Shown here piece by piece: positions 45,391 through 53,775 of a stretch of 64,000 nt of DNA; the stretch's first letter is position 1; the number at the start of each line of letters is the position of its first letter. The notes beneath the pieces were generated by a model. It made no database searches. It saw only the letters and a list, made by a program, of their open reading frames with translations, and was not told where the DNA came from. The position numbers were made by a program, and so were the translations under genes. The stretch is taken from NCBI GenBank assembly GCA_910576815.1, contig CAJTKA010000005.1, forward strand, positions 101,178-165,177. Direction: 5' to 3'. The stretch is from an uncultured Lachnospiraceae bacterium (lineage in GTDB: Bacteria > Bacillota > Clostridia > Lachnospirales > Lachnospiraceae).

Positions 45391-45407
45391 ATCACTATAC
45401 CTTCTTA

Positions 45408-46322
45408 TTATAATCGAAACTCCTCCGCAAGACAACCGTAACCCTCCGTCTGCATCAGACAGATCTGCTTCTCCACACAGCGCAGAAACCCTCTGTTCCC
45501 CGTTCCCCGCTTCCAGCGGCCGCGCTCCCGCAGATCATGCAGTGCCTCCGCCGCCACCTGATAGCGCTCCTCCGGATCTTCCATCGTGCAGTGCTCGATC
45601 AGACGCTCAAACCCCGGGGACAGCAGCGGATCGTAGAGGGACGGGGCCAGTCTTCCATAAGGCGGTTTCCCGGGATCCGCTCCCGTTACCATGTAATAAA
45701 GCACTCTGCCAAAGGCATAGATATCGCTGCGCTCGTCAGCCAGAGGCTGACAGCCTTTCAATCCCAGCTGTTCCGGCGCGCCGTACCCCGCTGTCCACGC
45801 CATCCGCTCCCCGCTTTCCTCCCCATAGCTTCTGAAAAAAGCTGCCCCAAAATCAACCAGCCGCAGACTGCCGTCCCGACATACGATGATATTGGCAGGC
45901 TTTAAATCTCTATAAATAACAGGTGTTTTTCTTGAGTGGAGATAGATGAGAACGTCCAAAAGCATTTCTCCCCACAAACAGGCCTGTTCCTCGCGCACAC
46001 TCCCCCTCTTTTCAATATAGTTATGTAAACTTGTTCCCTCGAGATACTCCATGACAAGATACCAGCCGCCCTCTTGCAATGGAGAATCATCTGCACACAG
46101 CTCCCCGCAAAGCAGTTCATACACCACCGGCAGCATAGGATGCCGCAGATCCCGCAAAAAAGCTGCTTCCCGCCTGATCTCCTCTCCTGCATCCCCCTCT
46201 TTTCGAAGCCGCTTTAACGCCACCCGCCTGTCCAAATCTGTATCCTCCGCCAGATACACGACCCCCTCGCCGCCCTGCCCCAGCGGGCCCAAAATCCGAT
46301 ATTTTCCAATCCGCTCTCCCAT
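45408..46322 (-). CDS. Soluble Ser/Thr protein kinase
   Basis: 304 residues, a single Hanks-type kinase domain without transmembrane or PASTA part. Glycine loop LGPLGQGGEGVVYLAED, Lys in VALKRLR, catalytic loop VIYRDLKPANIIV, metal site LVDFGAAFF and APEQLGLKG of the activation segment are complete. The HRD motif is replaced by YRD, a common variant. The C-terminal 50 residues are charged and have no clear fold. Paired with the PP2C phosphatase gene 16 bases upstream, so the two form a phosphorylation switch. Its substrates are unknown. Confidence 0.92.
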   Translation of the reverse strand: MGERIGKYRILGPLGQGGEGVVYLAEDTDLDRRVALKRLRKEGDAGEEIRREAAFLRDLRHPMLPVVYELLCGELCADDSPLQEGGWYLVMEYLEGTSLHNYIEKRGSVREEQACLWGEMLLDVLIYLHSRKTPVIYRDLKPANIIVCRDGSLRLVDFGAAFFRSYGEESGERMAWTAGYGAPEQLGLKGCQPLADERSDIYAFGRVLYYMVTGADPGKPPYGRLAPSLYDPLLSPGFERLIEHCTMEDPEERYQVAAEALHDLRERGRWKRGTGNRGFLRCVEKQICLMQTEGYGCLAEEFRL

Positions 46323-46338
46323 CTCTTTCTCCTTCCTC

Positions 46339-47052
46339 TTATCCCGGTTTTATATAGACCGCAGAAAGATTATCCCGCTCCCCCCGCTTCATGCAAGCCT
46401 CCCCGAGCTCCTTAAGTCTTCTCTCGATCTGCGCACCCTCCCTCAACTGCGCAGGCACAAGCACATCCCGCAATTCCCGCTCCGTCATCTGCCGCCTGAA
46501 CCCGTCGCTGCACAAAAGAAAACCCTCTCCCGCCTTGGGGACGCCCATTTTATGCTCCGGCACAAAGTCTCCGAAGCTTCCCACACATTTTGTCAGTTTC
46601 CCGGCATCAGCGACGTGATCCGTCGAAAGCTGCTCCATACATCCGCGCCGCAGCCTGTAGGCCCTGCTGTCCCCCAGATGCCAAAGCAGCCACCCCTTCT
46701 CCCACAGCACCAGGACCGTCATGGTCGTTCCCAGGGAAAGCTTCTCCTCTCCGCCATAGCGCCGCATTTGCTGCTGCATATGCCACACCAACCTGTCAAG
46801 CGATCTGCGGATCACCCAGATGCGCTTCTTCTCGGCAAACATCCAAAGAAACTCCGTATAAAACCACTCCTGCAGCCGCTCCGCCACATAACCCGCAGCC
46901 TCCTCCCCCCGTGATGCGCCGCCCATTCCGTCACACACCGCCGCCAGTAACACCCGCCCTCTGCGGGTCAGGACCTGCTGTAACAAAAGCGCGTCCTGAT
47001 TTTTTACTGCCACACGCCCCCGACACCAATATACCCCTGTCAAAAAATCCAT
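46339..47052 (-). CDS. PP2C-type Ser/Thr protein phosphatase
   Basis: 237 residues from the ATG at 47052 (another ATG is 8 codons upstream without a ribosome-binding site; AGGGGG lies 10 bases before 47052). Metal-binding motifs are VLLAAVCDGMGGASRGEEA, TMTVLVLWEKGWLLWHLGDS, STDHVADAG and LCSDGFRRQM. The last is a shortened form of the usual DGLTD motif. It reverses phosphorylation by the neighbouring kinase. A perfect 20-base palindrome lies 56 bases upstream. Confidence 0.9.
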   Translation of the reverse strand: MDFLTGVYWCRGRVAVKNQDALLLQQVLTRRGRVLLAAVCDGMGGASRGEEAAGYVAERLQEWFYTEFLWMFAEKKRIWVIRRSLDRLVWHMQQQMRRYGGEEKLSLGTTMTVLVLWEKGWLLWHLGDSRAYRLRRGCMEQLSTDHVADAGKLTKCVGSFGDFVPEHKMGVPKAGEGFLLCSDGFRRQMTERELRDVLVPAQLREGAQIERRLKELGEACMKRGERDNLSAVYIKPG

Positions 47053-47107
47053 ATCACAAAAACCCCCTGCTCTCATGACATACGCCGCATTTCATTCCAT
47101 AACGTCT

Positions 47108-47127
47108 ATAATATGGCGCCATATTAT
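47108..47127. promoter_or_regulatory. Perfect 20-base palindrome upstream of PP2C gene
   Basis: ATAATATGGC is followed at once by its exact reverse complement, GCCATATTAT. It lies in the 283-base gap between rseP and the phosphatase gene. It may be an operator for a dimeric regulator; no candidate protein is visible beside it. The rest of the gap has two GTTTTGGCRGG copies on the minus strand and a GCGGG-AAA-CCCGC hairpin. Confidence 0.55.
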
Positions 47128-47277
47128 GCAGCATTTAATAACATGTGTAATCCTGCCAAAACCCTGTCTTCTTGTAGGCCGTGAAAATCTGCGGGAAACC
47201 CGCCAAAACCTTAATAGGATCTCCGAATGGGATCCGATGGGAACATTCTACTATATCCACCGCCAAATGACAAGACC

Positions 47278-47308
47278 AAAAATGCGCCGCCCCAATCGGG
47301 ACGACGCA
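47278..47308 (-). terminator. Terminator after rseP
   Basis: On the minus strand TGCGTCGTCCC pairs with GGGGCGGCGCA around GATT, two G-U pairs, followed by TTTTT. It ends the deacetylase-to-rseP run and separates the kinase/phosphatase genes from it. Confidence 0.8.
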
Positions 47309-47335
47309 CATCAATCCGTAACAGACCGCCGGTGC

Positions 47336-48478
47336 TCATCGCACCAGCTTCATGATATCGTTGTACATGATAAAGACCATCAGGGCCATCAGCACCACCA
47401 GCCCCGCAAAGTGTACCATGCCTTCCTTTTCGGGCGGCACGGGCTTGCCCCGTATCACCTCCACAAACATGAACACCAGCCTTCCGCCGTCTAGCGCCGG
47501 CAGCGGCAGCAGATTCATAATGCCCAAATTCACGGACAAGAGCACCACGATCTCCAGCATGGTCAGGATCGCATAGGGCGTACCGTAATTTTCTTCCGCC
47601 TGATCGTAACTCTCCCCCACAAACTGCGCAATCCCCACGGGTCCGGCCACATCGTCCTTTGTCACTTGTCCCTGTACCAACATCAGCAGACTTTTATAAG
47701 TGATCTTCACCCAGTATTCCACCTCGTAAAAGCCATACTGGAACACCTGAAGCGGATTGCATTTCATATAAATGCCGCCGTTTGTGATTCCCATATAATA
47801 ACGACCGCTATTTTCATCATACTGCGGCGTCAGCGTGGTCACAGCCCTCTTTCCGTTCCTCTCGAAGGTGATGACCATCTCCTCGCCCTGATTCAGGGCT
47901 GAAATCAGACTGACTTCCCGGAAAAAATGGATTGGCTCACGCCCGATTTTTTTGATGACATCTCCCTTTTGCAGTCCTGCATCCTTCGCCGCTGTGATCA
48001 GTATGTCACCCTCCGCCGCCGTCGTGATATCCACGCCGTCCACATCTCCCACCACCGGCAGATCTGCCCCGGAAAAGGCGCTCAGAATCACCGCCACCAC
48101 AAAGGCCAGAATAAAATTGAAAAAGGGCCCTGCAAACACCGTGGCGATACGCGCCCAGACGCCTGCTTCCGTAAAGGCGATGCCCTGCGGACCGTCATCT
48201 GCCGCCGTCTCTGTCCCGGGAAAATTCGCTTCTGCCGAGACACTGCGTCCCTGTTCCACTCCGTCCTCACCGTCAAACATACAGGCGCCGCCGAGGGGTA
48301 ACAGCTTCAGAGAATATTTGGTCCCGCGCTTTGTAAACGAAAACAGCGTCGGCCCCATTCCCACCGCAAATTCTACGACACGAATACCGTTTTTTCTGCC
48401 AATGAGGAAGTGTCCCAACTCATGAGAAATCACTACCAAACCAAATACGATAACAAATAACAGGATTGTTCTGATCAA
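47336..48478 (-). CDS. rseP: Site-2 zinc metalloprotease RseP/RasP
   Basis: 380 residues. It cleaves membrane-embedded anti-sigma factors and signal-peptide remnants. The zinc motif VVISHELGHFLIG lies in the first helix, a PDZ domain occurs in the middle (AKDAGLQKGDVIKKIGREPI), and LLPLPALDGGRLVFMFVEVI gives the third zinc ligand. The start is TTG at 48478 with GGAG 9 bases before; it gives IRTILLFVIVFG at the membrane segment. The frame runs 29 codons further into dxr with no site. It follows dxr by 4 bases. Confidence 0.93.
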   Translation of the reverse strand: MIRTILLFVIVFGLVVISHELGHFLIGRKNGIRVVEFAVGMGPTLFSFTKRGTKYSLKLLPLGGACMFDGEDGVEQGRSVSAEANFPGTETAADDGPQGIAFTEAGVWARIATVFAGPFFNFILAFVVAVILSAFSGADLPVVGDVDGVDITTAAEGDILITAAKDAGLQKGDVIKKIGREPIHFFREVSLISALNQGEEMVITFERNGKRAVTTLTPQYDENSGRYYMGITNGGIYMKCNPLQVFQYGFYEVEYWVKITYKSLLMLVQGQVTKDDVAGPVGIAQFVGESYDQAEENYGTPYAILTMLEIVVLLSVNLGIMNLLPLPALDGGRLVFMFVEVIRGKPVPPEKEGMVHFAGLVVLMALMVFIMYNDIMKLVR

Positions 48479-48482
48479 TTTT

Positions 48483-49631
48483 CTACTCTCCAAACATTCT
48501 TCTGATAAATTCGTGGGTCTGTGCCTCCACGGCCAGAATCTCCTCCACCGTAGGGCTCTCCACATAACTGTGCGATTCCATAGCCGCCTGGATCAGCTCG
48601 GGGATCTGCAAAAACTGGATCTTTTTCTGCAGGAAAAGCGCCACTGCTTTCTCGTTGGCCGCATTGAAGACTGTGGGCATCGATCCGCCCCGTTTTCCGG
48701 CTTCATATGCGAGCGCCAGCCCGTGAAACGTCTCCATGTCAGGTTCCTCAAACGTAAGGCTCCCGAGCTTGCAAAGGTCAACGCGCTCGCCATCCATTGG
48801 CCGTCTGTCCGGATAAAAGAGAGCATACTGGATGGGCAGCTTCATATCAGGCACTCCCATCTGCCCGATAATTGCACCATCCGTAAACTGCACGGCCGAG
48901 TGCAGGATGCTCTGCGGATGCACCACCACCTCGATCTGTGAGATATCCACATCAAAGAGCCATTTTGCCTCCATCACCTCAAGTCCCTTATTACAAAGGG
49001 AGGCAGAGTCTATGGTAACCTTGGGTCCCATGGTCCAGTTCGGGTGTTTGAGAGCGTCCTCCGCAGTCATGTCTGCAAGTTCCTCCCTGGTCCTGCCTCG
49101 GAAAGGCCCGCCCGAAGCGGTAAGCAGAATCTTTTCCACCCGTGCGCCCTTCTCGCCGCGCAGCGCCTGAAAGATGGCGCTGTGCTCGCTGTCCACAGGC
49201 AGGATGGAAACCTTCATCTCTCTGGCAAAAGGCATGATGATATGTCCTGCTGTCACCAAAGTTTCCTTATTTGCCAATGCGATATGCTTCCCTGCCTCGA
49301 TTGCGGCAATGGTGGGTCTGATACCAATCATACCCACAATGCCGGTGACCAGGATATTCATCTCCTGTTCCGTTGCGACCTCTAACAGCCCATCCATCCC
49401 ACTGACCACGCGCACGGGCAGATCTCTCACCCGCTCCCGCAGATCCGCCGCCGACACCTCATCCCAGAGTGCGGCAGTCTTTGGCTTAAACTCCCTGATC
49501 TGCGCCTCCAAAAGCTCCACATTGGAGTTCGCCGCCAGCGCTACCACCTTCAGATCCTTCTCTTTTCTGACAATTTCCAGCGTCTGCGTCCCGATTGAGC
49601 CTGTTGAACCCAAAATACCAATTTTTTTCAT
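48483..49631 (-). CDS. dxr: 1-deoxy-D-xylulose 5-phosphate reductoisomerase
   Basis: 382 residues. It converts DXP to methylerythritol phosphate with NADPH, the second step of the non-mevalonate pathway. NADPH loop GILGSTGSIGTQTLEIV, metal and substrate blocks ILPVDSEHSAIFQAL, LTASGGPFRGRT, GPKVTIDSASLCNKGLEVME and HPQSILHSAVQF are all seen. Confidence 0.96.
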   Translation of the reverse strand: MKKIGILGSTGSIGTQTLEIVRKEKDLKVVALAANSNVELLEAQIREFKPKTAALWDEVSAADLRERVRDLPVRVVSGMDGLLEVATEQEMNILVTGIVGMIGIRPTIAAIEAGKHIALANKETLVTAGHIIMPFAREMKVSILPVDSEHSAIFQALRGEKGARVEKILLTASGGPFRGRTREELADMTAEDALKHPNWTMGPKVTIDSASLCNKGLEVMEAKWLFDVDISQIEVVVHPQSILHSAVQFTDGAIIGQMGVPDMKLPIQYALFYPDRRPMDGERVDLCKLGSLTFEEPDMETFHGLALAYEAGKRGGSMPTVFNAANEKAVALFLQKKIQFLQIPELIQAAMESHSYVESPTVEEILAVEAQTHEFIRRMFGE

Positions 49632-49708
49632 CTTTTGTCTCCCATGCCGAAGATTTTTTGCGAAGGCACGCGCTGAGAATTTCAGATTCTTAGCTGCGAT
49701 TCCCCCAA

Positions 49709-50554
49709 CTAATAGTTTATGATCAAACTGATACCGATAAAGACGATCGGCGCTGCCACGATCACACTGTCAAAACGGTCCATGATCCCGCCATGTCCCG
49801 GTATCAGCTTCCCATAGTCCTTGATCTCATGATCCCGCTTGACCGCCGATGCCGCCAGATCCCCTATCATGGATACCAGCGCTCCCACCGCGCCAAGCAC
49901 CGCCGCAAAAGGCAGCGACAGCGTAATCCCGGTATAAGCGTTGATCACAAAGTGTGTGTATCCCATAAACAGGATCGCCGCACCCAGGATTCCCCCGATC
50001 GCGCCCTCTACTGTCTTTTTCGGGCTGAGCTTCGGCGTCATCTTGTGTTTTCCAATCAGCACGCCCACACAGTAAGCACAGGTATCGCTCCCCCAGGAGG
50101 CCAGAAACACAAACCACACCAGATAGATTCCGTCGTCAAGCCCTTCCCTGAGCAAATAGAGAAAAGACAGCATCACAGGTCCATAGAGAAAAGAAAACAT
50201 CGCCGCCATGATCTGATTCGCATGGTATTTCGGGAACGTAAACACATAGACAAACAAAAAGACAAGGAATGCTGCCACGACCACCATCATCATCGCAGGA
50301 TACACCAACGTGATATCCCTTGCGAGCGCCAGCCCGATCACCGCATAGTACACAAGCGTCATCACCAGCCCCGCAATCACCGGCGAGCTTGGATTCGTCG
50401 CTTCCCCGCGCACCTTACAGGCTGCCGTCAGTTCCTGATAGGCAACCACGGAAAGAAAGAAAACCACAAGCGCCAGAAGGCTTCCTCCCGCAAGAAAGAC
50501 TGCCAGCGCGACCGCCACCAGCACAATACCGCTCAGTAGTCTTGTTCGAAACAT
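49709..50554 (-). CDS. cdsA: Phosphatidate cytidylyltransferase
   Basis: 281 residues with eight or so membrane helices. It makes CDP-diacylglycerol for phospholipid synthesis. Signature LSPKKTVEGAIGGILGA and the C-terminal GGIMDRFDSVIVAAP match CdsA. It starts 8 bases after the uppS stop codon. The 77-base gap to dxr holds no clear terminator. Confidence 0.95.
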   Translation of the reverse strand: MFRTRLLSGIVLVAVALAVFLAGGSLLALVVFFLSVVAYQELTAACKVRGEATNPSSPVIAGLVMTLVYYAVIGLALARDITLVYPAMMMVVVAAFLVFLFVYVFTFPKYHANQIMAAMFSFLYGPVMLSFLYLLREGLDDGIYLVWFVFLASWGSDTCAYCVGVLIGKHKMTPKLSPKKTVEGAIGGILGAAILFMGYTHFVINAYTGITLSLPFAAVLGAVGALVSMIGDLAASAVKRDHEIKDYGKLIPGHGGIMDRFDSVIVAAPIVFIGISLIINY

Positions 50555-50562
50555 AGCGCCTC

Positions 50563-51288
50563 CTATTCCGTGACCAGACCGTAGCGTCTGTCCCTCTTAT
50601 TATATGCTTCTACCGCCTTTTCCAATTCTTCTTTTGAAAAATCGGGCCAGGCCACAGGCGTAAAATAAAACTCCGTATAAGCAAGCTGCCAGAGCAGGAA
50701 ATTGGAGATCCGCTGCTCATTGCAGGTACGGATCAAAAGATCAGGCTCCGGTATCCCTTCTGTATCCAAGGCCGCGCCAAAACGCTCCTCCGTGATTTCC
50801 TCAGGGGAAAGCGCCCCATCCTGCACCTGTTTTGCCAGTTTCTTTGCGACGCGCACGATCTCGTCCCTGCCGCCGTAATTGATAGCAATTTGAAAATGAA
50901 GCCCCGTATTGTTCTTCGTGGACTCCTCCAGCTCGCCGATCCGTTTTCTAATATCCTCATCCAATCGGGACTTTTCCCCGATCACACGAACACACATGTT
51001 ATTTTTTGCTGCCGTTTTCAGACAGGTCTTCATATAATTACGCAAAAGCCCCATCAGCGCGTCCACCTCGTCCGCAGGGCGGTTCCAGTTTTCCGTGCTG
51101 AAAGCATAGACCGTCAGATATTGGATCCCCATACGGTAAGCCTCCTCGCAGATGACCTCCACCGTCTTCGCCCCCTGTACGTGTCCGTAGTTCCTGGGCA
51201 TCCCCTTACTCTTTGCCCATCTGCCGTTACCGTCCAGAATAATAGCGACGTGCCGTGGTATCTTCTCCTCTGATGTCATATCACCCAT
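50563..51288 (-). CDS. uppS: Isoprenyl transferase (undecaprenyl-diphosphate synthase)
   Basis: 241 residues from 51288. It builds the C55 lipid carrier from isopentenyl units made through Dxr and IspG. Blocks: RHVAIILDGNGRWAKSKGMP with the catalytic Asp, HVQGAKTVEVICEEA, LTVYAFSTENWNRP, and PDLLIRTCNEQRISNFLLWQ. The frame extends 22 codons further, to 51354, without a ribosome-binding site. It links the isoprenoid and cell-wall genes of this cluster. Confidence 0.95.
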   Translation of the reverse strand: MGDMTSEEKIPRHVAIILDGNGRWAKSKGMPRNYGHVQGAKTVEVICEEAYRMGIQYLTVYAFSTENWNRPADEVDALMGLLRNYMKTCLKTAAKNNMCVRVIGEKSRLDEDIRKRIGELEESTKNNTGLHFQIAINYGGRDEIVRVAKKLAKQVQDGALSPEEITEERFGAALDTEGIPEPDLLIRTCNEQRISNFLLWQLAYTEFYFTPVAWPDFSKEELEKAVEAYNKRDRRYGLVTE

Positions 51289-51391
51289 AATATTTCCGTC
51301 CTTCCTGTTGTCCAACTGCCGGATATCTGATGGAAACCATCCGGTATTTAACAATCAGTTCTCGTATGTTATGTAAACCTCTAAACGGAAA

Positions 51392-51423
51392 GGGGCAACA
51401 GAATTACGCATTCTGTAAGCCCC
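51392..51423 (-). other. Hairpin between frr and uppS
   Basis: On the minus strand GGGGC..ACAGAAT pairs with ATTCTGT..GCCCC around GCGT, then TTTCC. The T-run is weak, so it is more an attenuator or mRNA end than a full terminator. Confidence 0.5.
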
Positions 51424-51463
51424 TCAAAACTCCATTCATAATAATCCAATACCGCCTGATTTG

Positions 51464-52015
51464 TTACACAGTCAAAATCTCTTTGGATTTCTCATCGATC
51501 AGCTTATCCACATCCTTGATAAACTTATCCGTCAGCTTCTGCAGCTTTTCTTCCAGTTCCTTGATCTCGTCCTCCGAAACTTCGGTCTTGGCCAGCTTTT
51601 TCAAAGCATCGTTGCCGTCCCGTCTGGTATTGCGGATAGCAACTTTATTCTCCTCGCCCCGCTTCTTGATATCCTTTACCAGATCCTTACGGCGCTCCTC
51701 AGTCAGTTCCGGGAAGACCAGACGAATCAGGGAACCGTCGTTTGAGGGTGTAATACCCACATCCGACGCCATGATCGCCTTTTCGATCTCTTTGATCAAA
51801 CTTTTCTCCCAAGGCGCGATCTGCAGGACCCGCGCTTCCGGAACCGTGATATTGCCCACTTGTTGGATGGGCGTAGGTGTCCCATAATAATCTACCTTGA
51901 TCTTATCAAGGACATGGGGATTCGCGCGTCCGGCACGAATCGCCCCCAAGTCATTTACCAGAAAATCATAAGATTTCTGCATTTTTTCCTCATAAGGCTT
52001 TAATCTCTCGTCCAT
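51464..52015 (-). CDS. frr: Ribosome recycling factor
   Basis: 183 residues. It splits post-termination ribosomes with EF-G. Blocks: RAGRANPHVLDKIKVDYYGT, PTPIQQVGNITVPEAR, ALMASDVGITPSNDGSLIR-like and VFPELTEERRKDLVKDIKKR. It is 36 bases after pyrH, the usual order. Confidence 0.97.
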   Translation of the reverse strand: MDERLKPYEEKMQKSYDFLVNDLGAIRAGRANPHVLDKIKVDYYGTPTPIQQVGNITVPEARVLQIAPWEKSLIKEIEKAIMASDVGITPSNDGSLIRLVFPELTEERRKDLVKDIKKRGEENKVAIRNTRRDGNDALKKLAKTEVSEDEIKELEEKLQKLTDKFIKDVDKLIDEKSKEILTV

Positions 52016-52051
52016 ACTTACCTCCGACTGCCTTTTTTCTGTATCATACGG

Positions 52052-52747
52052 CTAGACCGTTACCTTCGTGCCGTTAAACTCACCCTTCACGGTATTGACG
52101 ATACTGTTTTCCTCATTCAGCCCAAATACCCACATGGGCATTTTATTATCCCGCGCCAGAATGGAAGCCGTCATGTCAACCACCTGAAGATTTTTGGCGA
52201 TCACCTCGTCGATCGAGACTTCTTCATATTTTCTGGCATTCGGGTTCTTGTGCGGATCGTCGTCATAAACGCCATCCACTGCCTTGGCCAAAAGAATCAC
52301 ATCTGCATCCACCTCGACAGCCCGCAGCACTACGCCGGTATCCGTCGAAAAATAGGGATGTCCCGTCCCGCCTGCAAAGAAGACCACCATATTTCTTTCA
52401 AAATATTTGTTGGCTCTGTCCTTGGAGAATAACTTGGTAAAGGAGCCACAATCAAAGGGTGTCAACACCGACGTCATCATACCCACAGACCGAAAGATTT
52501 CGGAAACATAGATACAATTCATGATCGTAGCCAGCATACCGATCTGATCCGCCTTCGTTCTGTCAATATTCTCGCTGGAACGTCCGCGCCAGAAATTGCC
52601 GCCGCCAATCACGATCCCTACCTGAATGCCGTCATCCACCAACTGCTTCACCTGTAAGGCAACACGCCGCACCGTCTCCTCGTCAAAGCCCGTCTTCTTC
52701 TCGCCTGCCAGAGCTTCTCCGCTCAATTTCAAGAGTATACGCTTCAT
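52052..52747 (-). CDS. pyrH: Uridylate kinase
   Basis: 231 residues, an amino-acid-kinase-fold enzyme that phosphorylates UMP to UDP. Blocks: ILLKLSGEALAGEKKTGFD, VGIVIGGGNFWRGRSSEN, FFAGGTGHPYFSTDTGVVLR and LLAKAVDGVYDDDP. In most Firmicutes rpsB and tsf stand before it; here a bactofilin gene does. Confidence 0.97.
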   Translation of the reverse strand: MKRILLKLSGEALAGEKKTGFDEETVRRVALQVKQLVDDGIQVGIVIGGGNFWRGRSSENIDRTKADQIGMLATIMNCIYVSEIFRSVGMMTSVLTPFDCGSFTKLFSKDRANKYFERNMVVFFAGGTGHPYFSTDTGVVLRAVEVDADVILLAKAVDGVYDDDPHKNPNARKYEEVSIDEVIAKNLQVVDMTASILARDNKMPMWVFGLNEENSIVNTVKGEFNGTKVTV

Positions 52748-52761
52748 ATGATCTCCCAGAT

Positions 52762-53757
52762 TTATTTTTTCTTCTTGAACTCCTCAAAGAAGGAGGTCGG
52801 ATTCACATCCGCATAGCACTGGGAACACATACCCTCGATCACAGCGCCATTGTTGATCTGCACGGATTTGGATTTGATATTGCCCATCACGATTGCCGTG
52901 GTGTCCAGAATAACAGGGCCCTGTACGTCGATATCGCCCTTGACCGCGCCTGCGACTACTGCGCTGGTGGCCGCGATGTTACCGATCACGACGGAGCTCT
53001 GACCTATCTTTACGCTGCCGGCACTGTTCACTTCACCGGTAATCTTTGCGCCCTCGGCATAGATCTCAGCCGCTTTGGAATTACCCTGAATCGTACCCGT
53101 GATATTGAGTTTACCCAGAATATCCAGATTACCGTTTACCGTACCAATCAGCTCCATGGAGCCCTCAGATACAATATCACCCGTTATTGTCATGCCTTCC
53201 GTGACGACTGCCGTCTCGTCTACCGCCACGCGGTTTGCCTGTACCTCCATTGCTTTTCCTTTCCCTCCGCCATTCTCCTCTTTCTCTGCGGTTGCTTCTG
53301 CTACCATTTCCTCTGCCATTTCCGGTTCTGCCTCCTCTTTCTTTTCTTCGATTAACGTCTCTGCCACCGGTTCTTCGACCGCCGGCTCCTCAATCACAAT
53401 TTCCTCTGCTACCGTATCTTCGATCAAGGTGTCTTCGATTGCCGGTCCCTCTGCCAGAAGGTCTTCCAGCACCGGATCCGCTGTCAAAACTTCCTCGACC
53501 ACCGGTTCCGCTTCCAGGACTTCTTCCACCACCGAATCTGCCGCAGTAGCGGGTTCCGTTTCCGGTATCGTTCCAAGATCTCCCATTTCCTCAATCTTAT
53601 CCAGCATATCGCTCAGATCCATGGATGTGAGCGCATCGTCTGCATTCGGCTTCTTCGCCGCTTCTCCGGCTTGTCCCTGGGCTGCCAGTTCTTCTTCGGG
53701 CATCAGCTCATTGACTGCCTGGGATAAGTCGTCTTTCAAATCCGTAAAAAAACCCAT
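52762..53757 (-). CDS. Bactofilin-type polymer-forming protein with acidic repeat arm
   Basis: 331 residues. Residues 1-180 are acidic, with repeats of the type VVEEVL / AEPVVEEVL / IEEPAVEEP and low complexity. Residues 185-320 are a bactofilin beta-helix (GMTITGDIVSEGSMELIGTV, GNLDILGKLNITGTIQGNSK, GDIDVQGPVILDTTAIVMGN). The C terminus carries a CSQC pair. Bactofilins polymerise without nucleotide at the inner membrane and shape cells or place wall enzymes. It starts 18 bases after the deacetylase gene, which supports a wall-related role. Confidence 0.88.
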   Translation of the reverse strand: MGFFTDLKDDLSQAVNELMPEEELAAQGQAGEAAKKPNADDALTSMDLSDMLDKIEEMGDLGTIPETEPATAADSVVEEVLEAEPVVEEVLTADPVLEDLLAEGPAIEDTLIEDTVAEEIVIEEPAVEEPVAETLIEEKKEEAEPEMAEEMVAEATAEKEENGGGKGKAMEVQANRVAVDETAVVTEGMTITGDIVSEGSMELIGTVNGNLDILGKLNITGTIQGNSKAAEIYAEGAKITGEVNSAGSVKIGQSSVVIGNIAATSAVVAGAVKGDIDVQGPVILDTTAIVMGNIKSKSVQINNGAVIEGMCSQCYADVNPTSFFEEFKKKK

Positions 53758-53775
53758 TCCCTAATCCTCCATTCT

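Noticed and set aside
45209..45407. CRISPR array or tandem repeats
   Set aside because: The repeat is inverted, not direct, and there is only one pair; no spacers. No array was seen anywhere in the window.
47129..47277. Riboswitch in the rseP-PP2C gap
   Set aside because: Two GTTTTGGC copies and a short hairpin are present, but they do not match any riboswitch core that I know.
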